Origin: NCEH01 sp043195125 | Lineage (GTDB): Bacteria; Pseudomonadota; Alphaproteobacteria; Rhizobiales; Xanthobacteraceae | DNA: 64,000 bases | Assembly: GCF_043195125.1 (NCBI RefSeq) | Contig: NZ_JBAFWR010000008.1 | Direction: 5' to 3' (one strand) | Notes under the pieces: model-generated | The model's database searches: none | Told to the model about the DNA's origin: nothing | The model's input: the letters and a program-made list of their open reading frames with translations, nothing else | Shown: positions 35,391 through 44,080 of the stretch, one piece after another | How the letters are laid out: each line of letters begins with the position of its first letter | Numbering within the stretch: the first letter of the stretch is position 1 | Position numbers and translations under genes: made by a program

Positions 35391-35981
35391 ATGACGTCGC
35401 CTCTGATCCGTTTCGCGCTGGCGGCAGCGCTCACCTTCGGCGCGGCTCCCGCCTTCGCCCAGACCGCGCTGAACGATGGCCAGATCCTCCAGGGCCTCCA
35501 GGGCCTCACCGACACCGCACCCGTGATCACCGCGCAGCAGATGCGCGACCAGGTCAAGCAGCACATGGTGCAGTATCCCGGCGAAGCCCTCACCCGGCCC
35601 TCGCTGGCCCTGCATCTCGACAAGCTTCCGCAGATCAACGTGCAGATCCAGTTCCGCCTCAACTCGGCGATCATCGAGCCCTCGTCCTACCGGACGCTCG
35701 GCTCCATCGCCGATGCGATGCACAACCCGATCCTGCACGGATATAAGTTCATCGTCACCGGCAACACAGACGTGACCGGCCCGCGCGAGCTCAACCTCAA
35801 GCTCAGCCAGGCGCGTGCGGATGCGGTGGTGAACGCGCTCGAGACCACGTTCAACGTCAGCCCCAATCGCCTCGAAGCGGTGGGCCTCGGCGAAGAAGTG
35901 CTGCTCGACCCCAAGAATCCCACCTCGGCCATCAACCGCCGGGTGCAGATCTTTACCGTCGGGCGCGTCGGCGTCAAATGA
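35391..35981 (+). CDS. OmpA family peptidoglycan-associated protein
   Basis: 196 aa, signal peptide 1-24 (AFAQ). The C-terminal half is an OmpA-like domain: VQIQFRLNSAIIEPSSY, VTGNTDVTGPRELNLKLS, QARADAVVNAL, NRRVQIFTVG. It contains the TD-x10-LS-x2-RA pattern that binds peptidoglycan. The N-terminal part (about 25-85) is unassigned. It probably forms a small envelope operon with the cysteine-rich gene, ended by a strong hairpin. Confidence 0.85.
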   Translation: MTSPLIRFALAAALTFGAAPAFAQTALNDGQILQGLQGLTDTAPVITAQQMRDQVKQHMVQYPGEALTRPSLALHLDKLPQINVQIQFRLNSAIIEPSSYRTLGSIADAMHNPILHGYKFIVTGNTDVTGPRELNLKLSQARADAVVNALETTFNVSPNRLEAVGLGEEVLLDPKNPTSAINRRVQIFTVGRVGVK

Positions 35982-35987
35982 GCCAAC

Positions 35988-36034
35988 AAGGTCGGCGCGG
36001 GAGCCGCAAGCGTCCCGCGCCGACCTTCCCTTTC
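35988..36034 (+). terminator. Strong hairpin terminator after the OmpA-like gene
   Basis: A perfect 15-bp stem (35988-36002 with 36013-36027) with a 10-base loop, followed by CCCTTTCTA. It starts 7 bases after the stop codon. The U tract is short. Confidence 0.75.
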
Positions 36035-36158
36035 TACTCATCTGGCTGTGCGGGCGCGCCCCGCTCTCCCCCGATGGTCGCGCTTGAAACCCGCGCGCTT
36101 TGCGACCCTTATGCCTGCCCGCCCCGGAAGAAGGGCAAGCCCAGCCAAGGAGTCGTTC

Positions 36159-36626
36159 ATGCTGCCCGAGTTGCGCGTGCTGTATTTCGAAGACCTCACC
36201 GTCGGCATGTCGGAGGAGCTGCGCAAGACCATCGTCTCCACGGACGTGGTGGGGTTCGCCGAGGTGACCGGCGACCGCAATCCGATCCATCTGTCCGAGC
36301 ATTTCGCCGCCAAGACGCCGTTCGGCACCCGCATCGCCCACGGCCTCTATACCGCCAGCCTGATTTCGGCGGTGCTGGGCACGCGCCTGCCCGGCCCGGG
36401 CGCGGTCTATATTTCCCAGACGCTGAATTTCCGCGCGCCGGTGAAGATCGGTGACGTGGTGGTGGTGCGGGTGGAAGTGGCCGAGCTGATCCCCGAACGC
36501 CGCCGCGCGCGTCTCGCCTGCACCTGCAAGGTGGGCGACGAACTGGTGCTCGACGGCGAAGCCTGGGTGAAGGTGCCCGCCAAGGCCGAAAGCGCGCCGA
36601 GCCCGCTGCGCCCCGCCGGCGGCTGA
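36159..36626 (+). CDS. phaJ: MaoC-like (R)-specific enoyl-CoA hydratase
   Basis: 155 aa from the ATG at 36159 (SD AAGGAG); a longer frame from 36048 reads as non-conserved. The hydratase-2 motif is intact: TGDRNPIHLSEHFAAKTPFGTRIAHG (catalytic Asp and His). Such enzymes link beta-oxidation to PHA synthesis, or act on crotonyl-CoA or 3-hydroxyacyl-CoA. PhaZ and methylsuccinyl-CoA dehydrogenase genes in the window support C4-acyl-CoA metabolism, but other MaoC substrates are possible. Confidence 0.75.
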   Translation: MLPELRVLYFEDLTVGMSEELRKTIVSTDVVGFAEVTGDRNPIHLSEHFAAKTPFGTRIAHGLYTASLISAVLGTRLPGPGAVYISQTLNFRAPVKIGDVVVVRVEVAELIPERRRARLACTCKVGDELVLDGEAWVKVPAKAESAPSPLRPAGG

Positions 36627-36651
36627 TGGCGTCTGCGCCGGGCCTCAGGCC

Positions 36652-37236
36652 TCAGCGGCTGGCGCCCGGCACCCAGAGCACATCACCCGCGCCGTGTGCG
36701 TTCACATAGCGGCTGGCCACGAACAGCAGGTCGGACAGGCGGTTCATATATTGGATCGCCGCCGGCCCCACCTTCTCTCCCGGGATCTGGGCGAGCGCCA
36801 CCATCTGCCGTTCGCCGCGGCGCGCGACGGTGCGGGCGAGATGCAGATAGGCCGCGGCCGGCGTGCCACCCGGCAGCACGAAGGAGCGCAGCGGCGCCAG
36901 ATCGCCGTTCAGCCGGTCGATATCGGCTTCCAGCTTCTCTACCTGTGACGGCACGATGCGCAGGGCCTCGTAGGCCGGCGGCGGCGCGCCCGGCCGCTCG
37001 GGCGTGCACAGATCGGCGCCGAGGTCGAACAGATCGTTCTGGATGCGCGCGAACATGGCGTCGAGCGCGGCGTCGTCCGAAAGATGCAGCCGCACGAGGC
37101 CGATCACGGCATTGGTCTCGTCCACGGTGCCATAGGCTTCCACGCGGGCATCGTATTTGGCCACGCGCTCGCCGGTGCCGAGGCCGGTCGTGCCGTCGTC
37201 ACCCGTGCGGGTGTAGATCTTGTTCAGCTTGACCAA
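36652..37236 (-). CDS. pduO: Cob(I)alamin adenosyltransferase, PduO type
   Basis: 194 aa. The N-terminal ATP site YTRTGDDGTTGLGTGERV and the VEAYGTVDETNA and DLFDLGADLC segments are hallmarks, followed by LPGGTPAAAYLHLARTVARR and YMNRLSDLLFVASR. It transfers adenosyl from ATP to cob(I)alamin, giving the coenzyme for ethylmalonyl-CoA and methylmalonyl-CoA mutases. This fits the presence of mcd nearby. A small HIG1-like gene precedes it by 12 bases. Confidence 0.93.
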   Translation of the reverse strand: MVKLNKIYTRTGDDGTTGLGTGERVAKYDARVEAYGTVDETNAVIGLVRLHLSDDAALDAMFARIQNDLFDLGADLCTPERPGAPPPAYEALRIVPSQVEKLEADIDRLNGDLAPLRSFVLPGGTPAAAYLHLARTVARRGERQMVALAQIPGEKVGPAAIQYMNRLSDLLFVASRYVNAHGAGDVLWVPGASR

Positions 37237-37248
37237 TCCGCGCTCCCG

Positions 37249-37443
37249 TCACCGGCCCATGGCGAAGATGGTGATCATGATGAGCACGATGGCCAGGAAC
37301 TGGAACAGCACGCGCAATTGCATCAGCTTCTGCGAACGCTGCGGCGACCCGCCGGCCGCCAGATTGACCAGCCCGAGCACGAGCACGCCGGCGACACTGG
37401 CCAGCGCCAGCGGAATGATCAGATAGATGGTCCAATGCAGCAT
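37249..37443 (-). CDS. Twin-helix HIG1-domain-like small membrane protein
   Basis: 64 aa with two membrane helices (IYLIIPLALASVAGVLVLGL and QFLAIVLIMITIFAM) joined by a loop with the HIG1-type SQKLMQLRVLFQF segment. In mitochondria HIG1 proteins associate with cytochrome c oxidase; the bacterial role is not established. It sits just upstream of the adenosyltransferase gene on the same strand. Confidence 0.78.
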   Translation of the reverse strand: MLHWTIYLIIPLALASVAGVLVLGLVNLAAGGSPQRSQKLMQLRVLFQFLAIVLIMITIFAMGR

Positions 37444-37501
37444 GTCGGGTACTCTATGGCATGTTCACGCGGGTTGGAAACCGCTTCCGCGCCCGCTGCG
37501 G

Positions 37502-38005
37502 CTAGTTCAGCACGGCAATCGCGCCGTTGAGGCTCGCGGCATAGCAGCCCCATATCAGATAGGGCACCAGCAGCCAGCCCGCGAGGGCATCCACCTTGAA
37601 GCAGGCCCGCAGCGTCGCCGCGAGCACGACCAGCAGCGCCAGCAGGATCAGCAGGCCGGGCCAGATGGCGTGAAGGCCGAAGAAGACCGGCGACCACGCC
37701 GCATTCAGCGCCAGCTGCAGCAGGAACAGCACGATCGCCCGCTGCCGCGCCGGCGAGGGCGGCACCCTGTCCCACAGCCGCCACAGGCACACCGCCATCA
37801 GGGCGTAGAGCAGGGTCCAGGCGATGGGGAAAGTGGCGTTGGGCGGGGTCCAGCCGGGCTTTACCAGCGTCGCGTACCAGGTGGGGATCTGCGGATAGGT
37901 GGTAACTCCGCCGACGAAGCTCACCACGGCCACCAGCGCGAGGCAGGCGAGAAGCCGCAGGACCGATCTCAGGACAGGGGAAGCTGCGGCCGGGGCGGCG
38001 GACAT
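37502..38005 (-). CDS. tspO: TspO/MBR family tryptophan-rich sensory protein
   Basis: 167 aa from the ATG at 38005; a frame reaching 38302 extends into the divergent promoter region and is not conserved. Five membrane helices and the TspO signature residues: KPGWTPPNATFPIAWTLLYA, WRLWD, NAAWSPVFFG. TspO binds porphyrins and modulates tetrapyrrole and stress responses. It is 58 bases from the HIG1-like gene, and its 5' side faces the MFS gene across a 260-base divergent region. Confidence 0.88.
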   Translation of the reverse strand: MSAAPAAASPVLRSVLRLLACLALVAVVSFVGGVTTYPQIPTWYATLVKPGWTPPNATFPIAWTLLYALMAVCLWRLWDRVPPSPARQRAIVLFLLQLALNAAWSPVFFGLHAIWPGLLILLALLVVLAATLRACFKVDALAGWLLVPYLIWGCYAASLNGAIAVLN

Positions 38006-38265
38006 GGGCACTCCGTCTTCAGGGCCGCGCAGGGCCGGAAAGGCGCAGAGCCTCGCGGCCGGAACGCCGGCCGTCAAGGGCGCTGAAAGCGGGAGCGGAG
38101 GCGCACGCCACCAGCCAAGCTTTGCGAACATTGCCGAAAACGCGGGTCCGCCATGCGGCAAATAACCAGAACGCCGCGCTTTCCTGCTTGAATATTGCTG
38201 TATCGCAGCGCAAAGGGCTGTCAACTCATCGTCATGCCGGCGCCCGGCGCCCAAAAGAGTTCGCC

Positions 38266-39600
38266 ATGTCCAAGCCTTCGGCCCCGCCCTCCGCCGTCGC
38301 AACAGGCCATCGCCGCCTGAATGCCTCGGATTATCGCACCCTGCTGCTGTCCGCCCTCGGCGGCGCGCTGGAATTCTACGATTTCATCATCTTCGTGTTC
38401 TTCGTCACGGTGCTGGGCCATCTGTTCTTCCCGCCCGGCATTCCCGACTGGCTGGTGCAATTGCAGGCGTTCGGCATCTTCGCCGCCGGCTATCTGGCGC
38501 GCCCGCTGGGCGGCATCGTGCTCGCCCATTTCGGCGATACGCTCGGCCGCAAGCGCATGTTCACGCTCTCCATCTTCCTGATGGCGCTCTCCACCTTGGG
38601 CATCGCCTTCCTGCCGAGCTACCAGACCATCGGCATCGCGGCCCCGGTGCTGCTGCTCGCCATGCGGGTGCTCCAGGGCGCCGCCATCGGCGGGGAAGTG
38701 CCGGGCGCCTGGGTGTTCGTGTCCGAGCATGTGCCCGCCGGCCGGGTTGGCCTCGCCTGCGGCATCCTCACCTGCGGGCTGACCTCGGGCATTCTGCTGG
38801 GCTCGCTGGTGGCCACCGCCATCAACCGCAGCTTCACCCCGGCGGAGATCCACGACTGGGCCTGGCGCGTGCCCTTCCTGCTGGGCGGTATCTTCGGCTT
38901 CTGCGCGGTCTATCTGCGCTCCTGGCTGGAAGAGACCCCCATCTTCAAGGAGATGAAGGCCCGCAAGGCGCTCGCCGCCGAGCTGCCGGTGAAGCTGGTG
39001 ATGCGCCGCTATGCGCCGCAGGTGCTGCTCTCCATGGCGCTCACCTGGATGCTCTCCGCCGCCATCGTGGTGGTGATCCTGATGACGCCGACCCTGCTGC
39101 AGACCCGCTACGGCATCAGCGCCGCCACCGCGCTCACCGCCAACAGCCTCGCCACGCTGACGCTCTCCGCCGGCTGCGTGCTCACAGGCCTTGCGTGCGA
39201 CCGGCTGGGCGCGGGACGGGTGCTGACCTTCGGCAGCGTGGCGCTGGGCGCCTCGGTCTATGCGCTCTACGCCCTGGTGGGCGCGCATCCGGATCTGCTG
39301 CTGCCGCTCTATGCGCTGGCCGGCTTCTTCGTCGGTATCATTTCCACCACGCCGTTCGTGATGGTGCGCATCTTCCCGCCGGTGGTGGCGTTCTCCGGCG
39401 TCTCGTTCTCCTACAACGTCGCCTACGCCATCTTCGGCGGTCTCACCCCGCTGCTGGTGACGCTGGCGCTGCAGATCGACCCCATGGCCCACGCCCATTA
39501 TCTCGTCGCCATCTGCGTGATGGGCGCCCTGATCGGGATCAATCTGTGGGCGCGCGAGGCGGCCGGCGCCAAGGTGACGGAGCCGCTGCCGAGCGCGTGA
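38266..39600 (+). CDS. MHS family MFS transporter (ProP/shikimate-like)
   Basis: 444 aa, about 12 helices. The metabolite:H+ symporter signatures are present: LGGALEFYDFIIFVFFVTVLG, ARPLGGIVLAHFGDTLGRKR and RVLQGAAIGGEVPGAWVFVSEH. The ATG at 38266 is preceded by AAGAG; an in-frame extension to 38122 is rejected as it covers the tspO promoter. Substrate unknown (dicarboxylates, betaine, proline or aromatic acids are typical). A bidirectional terminator follows. Confidence 0.85.
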   Translation: MSKPSAPPSAVATGHRRLNASDYRTLLLSALGGALEFYDFIIFVFFVTVLGHLFFPPGIPDWLVQLQAFGIFAAGYLARPLGGIVLAHFGDTLGRKRMFTLSIFLMALSTLGIAFLPSYQTIGIAAPVLLLAMRVLQGAAIGGEVPGAWVFVSEHVPAGRVGLACGILTCGLTSGILLGSLVATAINRSFTPAEIHDWAWRVPFLLGGIFGFCAVYLRSWLEETPIFKEMKARKALAAELPVKLVMRRYAPQVLLSMALTWMLSAAIVVVILMTPTLLQTRYGISAATALTANSLATLTLSAGCVLTGLACDRLGAGRVLTFGSVALGASVYALYALVGAHPDLLLPLYALAGFFVGIISTTPFVMVRIFPPVVAFSGVSFSYNVAYAIFGGLTPLLVTLALQIDPMAHAHYLVAICVMGALIGINLWAREAAGAKVTEPLPSA

Positions 39601-39625
39601 GGGCCAAACGGCGCCTCTGAAACGA

Positions 39626-39665
39626 AAAAAGGCGGTCCGGGCCGAAGCCGGGACCGCCTTTTTCA
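39626..39665. terminator. Bidirectional intrinsic terminator
   Basis: A 13-bp stem (39626-39638 with 39651-39663) carries A5 on the left arm and T5 on the right arm, so it can stop transcription from both the MFS gene (+) and mcd (-). One of the clearest terminators in the window. Confidence 0.9.
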
Positions 39666-39675
39666 TGAGGAAAGC

Positions 39676-41364
39676 TCAGTTCCCGCCTTCCAGCAGGCGG
39701 CGGGCGATGACCTGAGCCTGGATCTCGGCCGCGCCCTCGAAGATGTTGAGGATGCGCGCGTCGCACAGCAGGCGCGAGACCGGATATTCCAGCGCGAAGC
39801 CGTTGCCGCCGTGGATCTGCAAGGCGTTGTCCGCCGCCGCCCAGGCGACGCGGGCGCCCAGCAGCTTGGACATGCCGGCTTCCAGATCCGTGCGGCGCCC
39901 CTCGTCTTTCGCGCGGGCGGCGAAATAGGTGATCTGGCGGGCGATCATGGTTTCCACCGCCATCATCACGATCTTGTCGGCGACGCGGGGGAAGGCGATC
40001 AGCGGCTTGCCGAACTGGATGCGCTCCTCGGCATAGCGCAGCGCGGTTTCCATGGCCGCCTGGGCGACGCCCACGGCGCGCGCGGCGGTCTGGATGCGCG
40101 CGGCCTCGAAGGTGTTCATGAGCTGCTTGAAGCCCTGCCCCTCCTCGCCGCCGAGCAATTGGCCCGCCGGCACCTCGAAGCCGTCGAAGCCGATCTCGTA
40201 TTCCTTCATACCGCGATAGCCGAGCACCTCGATCTCGCCGCCGGTCATGCCCTTGGCGGGGAACGGCTCTTCGTCCGTGCCGCGCGGCTTTTCCGCGAGC
40301 AGCATGGAGAGGCCGCGATAGCCCGGCTCGGCCGGATTGGTGCGCACCAGAAGCGTCATCAAATCGGCGCGGACGGGATGGGTGATCCAGGTCTTGTTGC
40401 CGTTGACCTTGTAGACGTCGCCCTCCTTCACCGCGCGGGTGCGCAGGGAGGCGAGATCCGAGCCGGTATTGGGCTCGGTGAATACCGCCGTGGGCAGGAT
40501 CTCACCCGAGGCGAGCTTGGGCAGGTAATGGGCCTTCTGCTCCTCGGTGCCGCCGCCGAGGATGAGCTCGGCCGCGATTTCCGAACGGGTGCCGAGCGAG
40601 CCGACGCCGATATACCCGCGCGACAGCTCCTCGGTGACGACGCACATGGCCTCTTTCGAAAGGCCGAGGCCGCCGTATTCCTCCGGGATGGTGAGGCCGA
40701 ACACGCCGAGGTCCGCGAGCCCCTGGATGATTTCCATGGGGATATAGGCGTTCTTCAAATGCCATTCGTGGGCGTGCGGGGCGACCTCCGCCTCGACGAA
40801 GCGGCGGATTTCCGTGCGCATCGCCGCCATGGTCTCGTCGAGGCCAGTTTCGCCCACCGTGCCGCTGTGGCTCTCGCGGATGATGGCGGCCAGCGCGGCG
40901 CGGCTCTCGGCGGTGTTGCCGGCGCGGGCGAGTTCCGCGATCGCCGGCTCGGCGCGCAATGCGGCGATGGTCTCAGCGCCGAGGAACAGGTCCTCCAGCC
41001 GCACGATCTCGCCCTGGCTCATGGGAATGCCGCCGAGGATCTGCGCCACATATTCGCCGAGGCCGATCTGAACCAGCAGCCGTTCGGTCTCGCCGAAGGT
41101 GCCGGCGGCGGTCAGGCTGTCGGCATAATGCACCAGCTCGCGCACGCCGAAGACGTAGGTGGCGAGCCAGGCGAGGCCGTGGGAGGCGCGCTGCTCGGCG
41201 TCCAGGAGCTTTGACGACAGCTTGCCGCCCTCGCTGACCCGCGCGCGCACCTGGGAGGTGGCTTCCGCGAGCACGCTCTGCAGGACATTGGTCGCCGTCC
41301 GGCCGAGGGCCACGGCGTCGATGGGGGCGGCATCGAGCGCTTGAAGCGCGGCACTGCTGGACAT
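39676..41364 (-). CDS. mcd: (2S)-methylsuccinyl-CoA dehydrogenase
   Basis: 562 aa, longer than ordinary acyl-CoA dehydrogenases by a 165-residue N-terminal domain, as in Mcd of the ethylmalonyl-CoA pathway (TFGETERLLVQIGLGEYV, then ILGGIPMSQGEIV). The C-terminal catalytic part has IPEEYGGLGLSKEAMCVVTE, AVFTEPNTGSDLAS, RIQFGKPL and the LQIHGGNGFALEYPVSR segment. It oxidises methylsuccinyl-CoA to mesaconyl-CoA during acetyl-CoA assimilation. No other ethylmalonyl-CoA pathway enzyme gene is adjacent, as is common in this order. Confidence 0.9.
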   Translation of the reverse strand: MSSSAALQALDAAPIDAVALGRTATNVLQSVLAEATSQVRARVSEGGKLSSKLLDAEQRASHGLAWLATYVFGVRELVHYADSLTAAGTFGETERLLVQIGLGEYVAQILGGIPMSQGEIVRLEDLFLGAETIAALRAEPAIAELARAGNTAESRAALAAIIRESHSGTVGETGLDETMAAMRTEIRRFVEAEVAPHAHEWHLKNAYIPMEIIQGLADLGVFGLTIPEEYGGLGLSKEAMCVVTEELSRGYIGVGSLGTRSEIAAELILGGGTEEQKAHYLPKLASGEILPTAVFTEPNTGSDLASLRTRAVKEGDVYKVNGNKTWITHPVRADLMTLLVRTNPAEPGYRGLSMLLAEKPRGTDEEPFPAKGMTGGEIEVLGYRGMKEYEIGFDGFEVPAGQLLGGEEGQGFKQLMNTFEAARIQTAARAVGVAQAAMETALRYAEERIQFGKPLIAFPRVADKIVMMAVETMIARQITYFAARAKDEGRRTDLEAGMSKLLGARVAWAAADNALQIHGGNGFALEYPVSRLLCDARILNIFEGAAEIQAQVIARRLLEGGN

Positions 41365-41495
41365 GGCGGGATTCCTCTGGTTGTGCGGTGCGGAATTTTC
41401 TTGTCAGATTATCCCGCGACCGCCGCGACGCAACGGGAGATTTGGCTAAGACGGCCCGGCACCGCTCACGCTGCGCTCCGGGGCAGCCCGCCGGG

Positions 41496-42551
41496 TCAGG
41501 CGGCGTCCTTGCGCGCTTCAGCGAGCCGGGCGGCCAGTTCGTTGAGATTGTCGTGGATATAGGCGCAGCCGGCCGCCGCCGCATAAAGCTGCATCAGGCT
41601 CGGCCCCTCGCCGGCGAGCGCGCCGGAACTGCCGAGCCGCTCCAGCTCGGCCTGGAGCGCGGCCACGGCGGCATCGGTGGCGGCAAGCTCCGGCGCCGGG
41701 CCGCCCCGCAGCGCGGACGCAATGCCGCGCACGCCCTGTCCCAGCGCCTGCGCCGCCGCCGAAAGCGCGGGCCGCACCTGCTCCGCCACCGCCGGCGGCA
41801 AGGGCCGGTCGGCTCCGCGCAGCAGGATGATCACCGAATGCCACAGCCGCCGACCGCCGCGCACGATGGGGCCGGGATCGGGCGCGGCGCTGAACGGGCC
41901 GAGCCGCTCGCGCCGGGCCTCCCCGGCCCGCACGTCCGCCGCGCGCAGGGTCACGCGCACCTTATGGTTCAGGGCGTCCATGCGCGCCGGATCGAGGCCG
42001 CCGTCGAGCAGCGCGGCGACACCGGCCTCCAGCAGGTCCGCGCTCGCTTCCAGCGCATCGGCCACATGGGGAAACAGATAGCCGAGCGCCTTGTCCGGCA
42101 GCACCAGCAGGGCGCAGGCAAGGCCCACCGCGCCGCCAAGCGCGATCTCGAACACGCGCTCCAGGCCGGAGATCCAGGGCTCCACATGGGTCGGGTCGGC
42201 CAGCATCACGATCACAACCGTCACCGGCGCGAGCTTGAAGCTGGGATTGCGGGCCGCGAGAAAGGCGGACAGGAAGGTACCGAGCAGGAGCAGCGCGAAG
42301 GTGAGGTTCCAGGAGGGGCCGGCGATCATGGCCAGGGCCACGCCGATCCCGCCGCCGGCCAGGGTGCCGAGGCAGCGGTCCACCGCCACCGCGAGGCTCG
42401 CGCCGATGGAGGATTGCACCACCAGGATGGCGGTGAGCACGGCCCAATAGCCTTTGGAGAGATCGAGCGCCCACGCCAGCAGAAAAGCGACCGCCGCCGC
42501 GACGGTGGCGCGGGCAGCCAGGCGAAGATGGGCCGGGTCGATGTGCGGCAA
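41496..42551 (-). CDS. FUSC family (aromatic acid exporter-like) membrane protein
   Basis: 351 aa from a TTG start with GAGG upstream. The N-terminal half has about six helices (ATVAAAVAFLLAWAL, GYWAVLTAILVVQSSIGASL, LGTLAGGGIGVALAM) typical of the FUSC/AaeB-like family; the C-terminal half is a cytoplasmic helical domain. Possibly an efflux protein for aromatic or fusaric-type acids; substrate unknown. The leader contains a 12-base tandem duplication. Confidence 0.8.
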   Translation of the reverse strand: MPHIDPAHLRLAARATVAAAVAFLLAWALDLSKGYWAVLTAILVVQSSIGASLAVAVDRCLGTLAGGGIGVALAMIAGPSWNLTFALLLLGTFLSAFLAARNPSFKLAPVTVVIVMLADPTHVEPWISGLERVFEIALGGAVGLACALLVLPDKALGYLFPHVADALEASADLLEAGVAALLDGGLDPARMDALNHKVRVTLRAADVRAGEARRERLGPFSAAPDPGPIVRGGRRLWHSVIILLRGADRPLPPAVAEQVRPALSAAAQALGQGVRGIASALRGGPAPELAATDAAVAALQAELERLGSSGALAGEGPSLMQLYAAAAGCAYIHDNLNELAARLAEARKDAA

Positions 42552-42553
42552 GG

Positions 42554-42577
42554 GGAGTTACCTCTGGAGTTACCTCT
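42554..42577. repeat. 12-base tandem duplication in the FUSC leader
   Basis: GGAGTTACCTCT is repeated twice without a gap, just before the TTG start on the minus strand. On that strand each copy holds AGAGGTAA, so the ribosome-binding segment is duplicated. Confidence 0.85.
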
Positions 42578-42688
42578 GGACAGATGGCCCCGCGACGGGC
42601 TTCTCCTTATCATGGGTGCGCCGCAGAGGAACGCGCCAATGCGGGCAACCCGTCGTGCGGGCCGCGGCGAAAGGAGACGACCCCCGGG

Positions 42689-43573
42689 ATGGTGAAGCGC
42701 GCCTACCGAATCGTGATGGATGCGGTGTGGACCTTCGTCGCCGACGACGGGTGGGCCATCGCGAGCCATATCGCGCTGTCGATCCTGATGTCGCTGTTCC
42801 CGTTCCTGATCTTCGTCACGGCGCTGGCCGGATTTTTGGACCTGCGGCCGCTCGCCAACGAGACCATCCAGCTCATCCTCGATACCTGGCCGCAGCAGGT
42901 GGCGGCGCCCATCGCCCAGGAAATCCGCAGCGTGGTGAGTCACGTGCGCACCGATGTCATCACCTTCGGCGTGGTGCTGGCGCTGTATTTCTCTTCCAAC
43001 GGCATCGAGAGCCTGCGCATCGGCCTCAACCGCGCCTATCAGGTGAAGGAGGCGCGCTCCTGGTATCGGCTGCGGCTGGAATCCATCGTGTTCGTGGTGA
43101 TCGGCGCCGCCGGCATGCTGGCGCTCTCGTTCCTGGTGGTGCTGGGGCCGCTGATCTGGCGCACGGTGCTCTATAACGTGCCGGCGCTCCAGCCGCTGAG
43201 CGGCATCGTCACCGCCGCCCGCTTCGGCGCCACCACCATCATCCTCATCATCGGCCTGCTGGTGGCCCATCTGTGGCTGCCGGCCGGGCACCGCTCGCTG
43301 CGGGAGGTGACGCCGGGCATCGTCATGACGCTGACGCTCTGGCTGGTGGCGGCCACCGTGTTCGGCATCTATCTCGCCGAATTCCCGGCCAATTACGTCA
43401 CCACCTATGCCGGGCTCGCCTCGGTGATGATCGCTCTGGTTTTCCTCTACCTCACGGCCACCATCTTCGTGTTCGGCGGCGAGTTCAACGCCGCCATCGC
43501 CCGCGCGCGGGCAGCGCGCCATCTCGCACGCCAGAACGCCGCCTCCCGCGAACAGATGGTGATGGACCTGTGA
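42689..43573 (+). CDS. YihY/virulence factor BrkB family membrane protein
   Basis: 294 aa from the ATG at 42689 with AAGGAG 12 bases upstream. Six membrane helices with the family pattern IALSILMSLFPFLIFVTALA, LALYFSSNGIESLRIGLN, LAEFPANYVTTYAGLASVM and GGEFNAA. Function is not established; roles in envelope or RNase BN-related processes were proposed and later doubted. The stop overlaps mmcB (GTGA), so the two are coupled. Confidence 0.85.
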   Translation: MVKRAYRIVMDAVWTFVADDGWAIASHIALSILMSLFPFLIFVTALAGFLDLRPLANETIQLILDTWPQQVAAPIAQEIRSVVSHVRTDVITFGVVLALYFSSNGIESLRIGLNRAYQVKEARSWYRLRLESIVFVVIGAAGMLALSFLVVLGPLIWRTVLYNVPALQPLSGIVTAARFGATTIILIIGLLVAHLWLPAGHRSLREVTPGIVMTLTLWLVAATVFGIYLAEFPANYVTTYAGLASVMIALVFLYLTATIFVFGGEFNAAIARARAARHLARQNAASREQMVMDL

Positions 43574-44061
43574 GGCCGGCGGACGCGCTCGCCCCTCCGG
43601 TTCCCCCGGCGGACGGGCGTCAGTCCCCCACCGCGCTGGCGCTGCAACGCGGCGTGCTGCGCCATTTCGCGGCGATGGGGCTCATCGGCATTCCCGAATT
43701 CTGCCTCGCCTCCGGCCGGCGGGCGGACATCGCCGCCCTCGACCTGAAGGGCGAGGTGAGCATCGTCGAGATCAAGTCAAGCGTCGCCGACTTCCGCGCC
43801 GACGCCAAATGGCCGGACTATCGGCTGCATTGCGACCGGCTCTATTTCGCCGTGACGGTGGATTTTCCCCTGGAGCTGCTGCCACAGGACGTCGGCATCC
43901 TGGTGGGCGACGCCTTCGGCGCGGCGGTGATCCGCCCGGCGCCGGTCCATCCCCTGCCGGCGGCGACCCGCAAGGCGCTGCTGATCCGCCTCGCCCGCGC
44001 CGGCGCCGGCCGCCTCGCCGCCCTCTACGATCCCGAGCTGCGGGGCATGAGCGACCTGTAG
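43570..44061 (+). CDS. mmcB: MmcB family DNA repair protein
   Basis: 163 aa from a GTG overlapping the YihY stop. It has the MmcB/DUF1052 pattern: PTALALQRGVLRHFAAMG, RRADIAALDLKGEVSIVEIKSS, DFRADAKWPDYRLHCDRLYF. The EIKSS and D residues look like a PD-(D/E)XK nuclease core. In Caulobacter the homologue is SOS-induced and helps repair mitomycin damage. No LexA box was found before this operon. Confidence 0.82.
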   Translation: MRPADALAPPVPPADGRQSPTALALQRGVLRHFAAMGLIGIPEFCLASGRRADIAALDLKGEVSIVEIKSSVADFRADAKWPDYRLHCDRLYFAVTVDFPLELLPQDVGILVGDAFGAAVIRPAPVHPLPAATRKALLIRLARAGAGRLAALYDPELRGMSDL

Positions 44062-44080
44062 CGCCCGGTACGGCGCCGCG

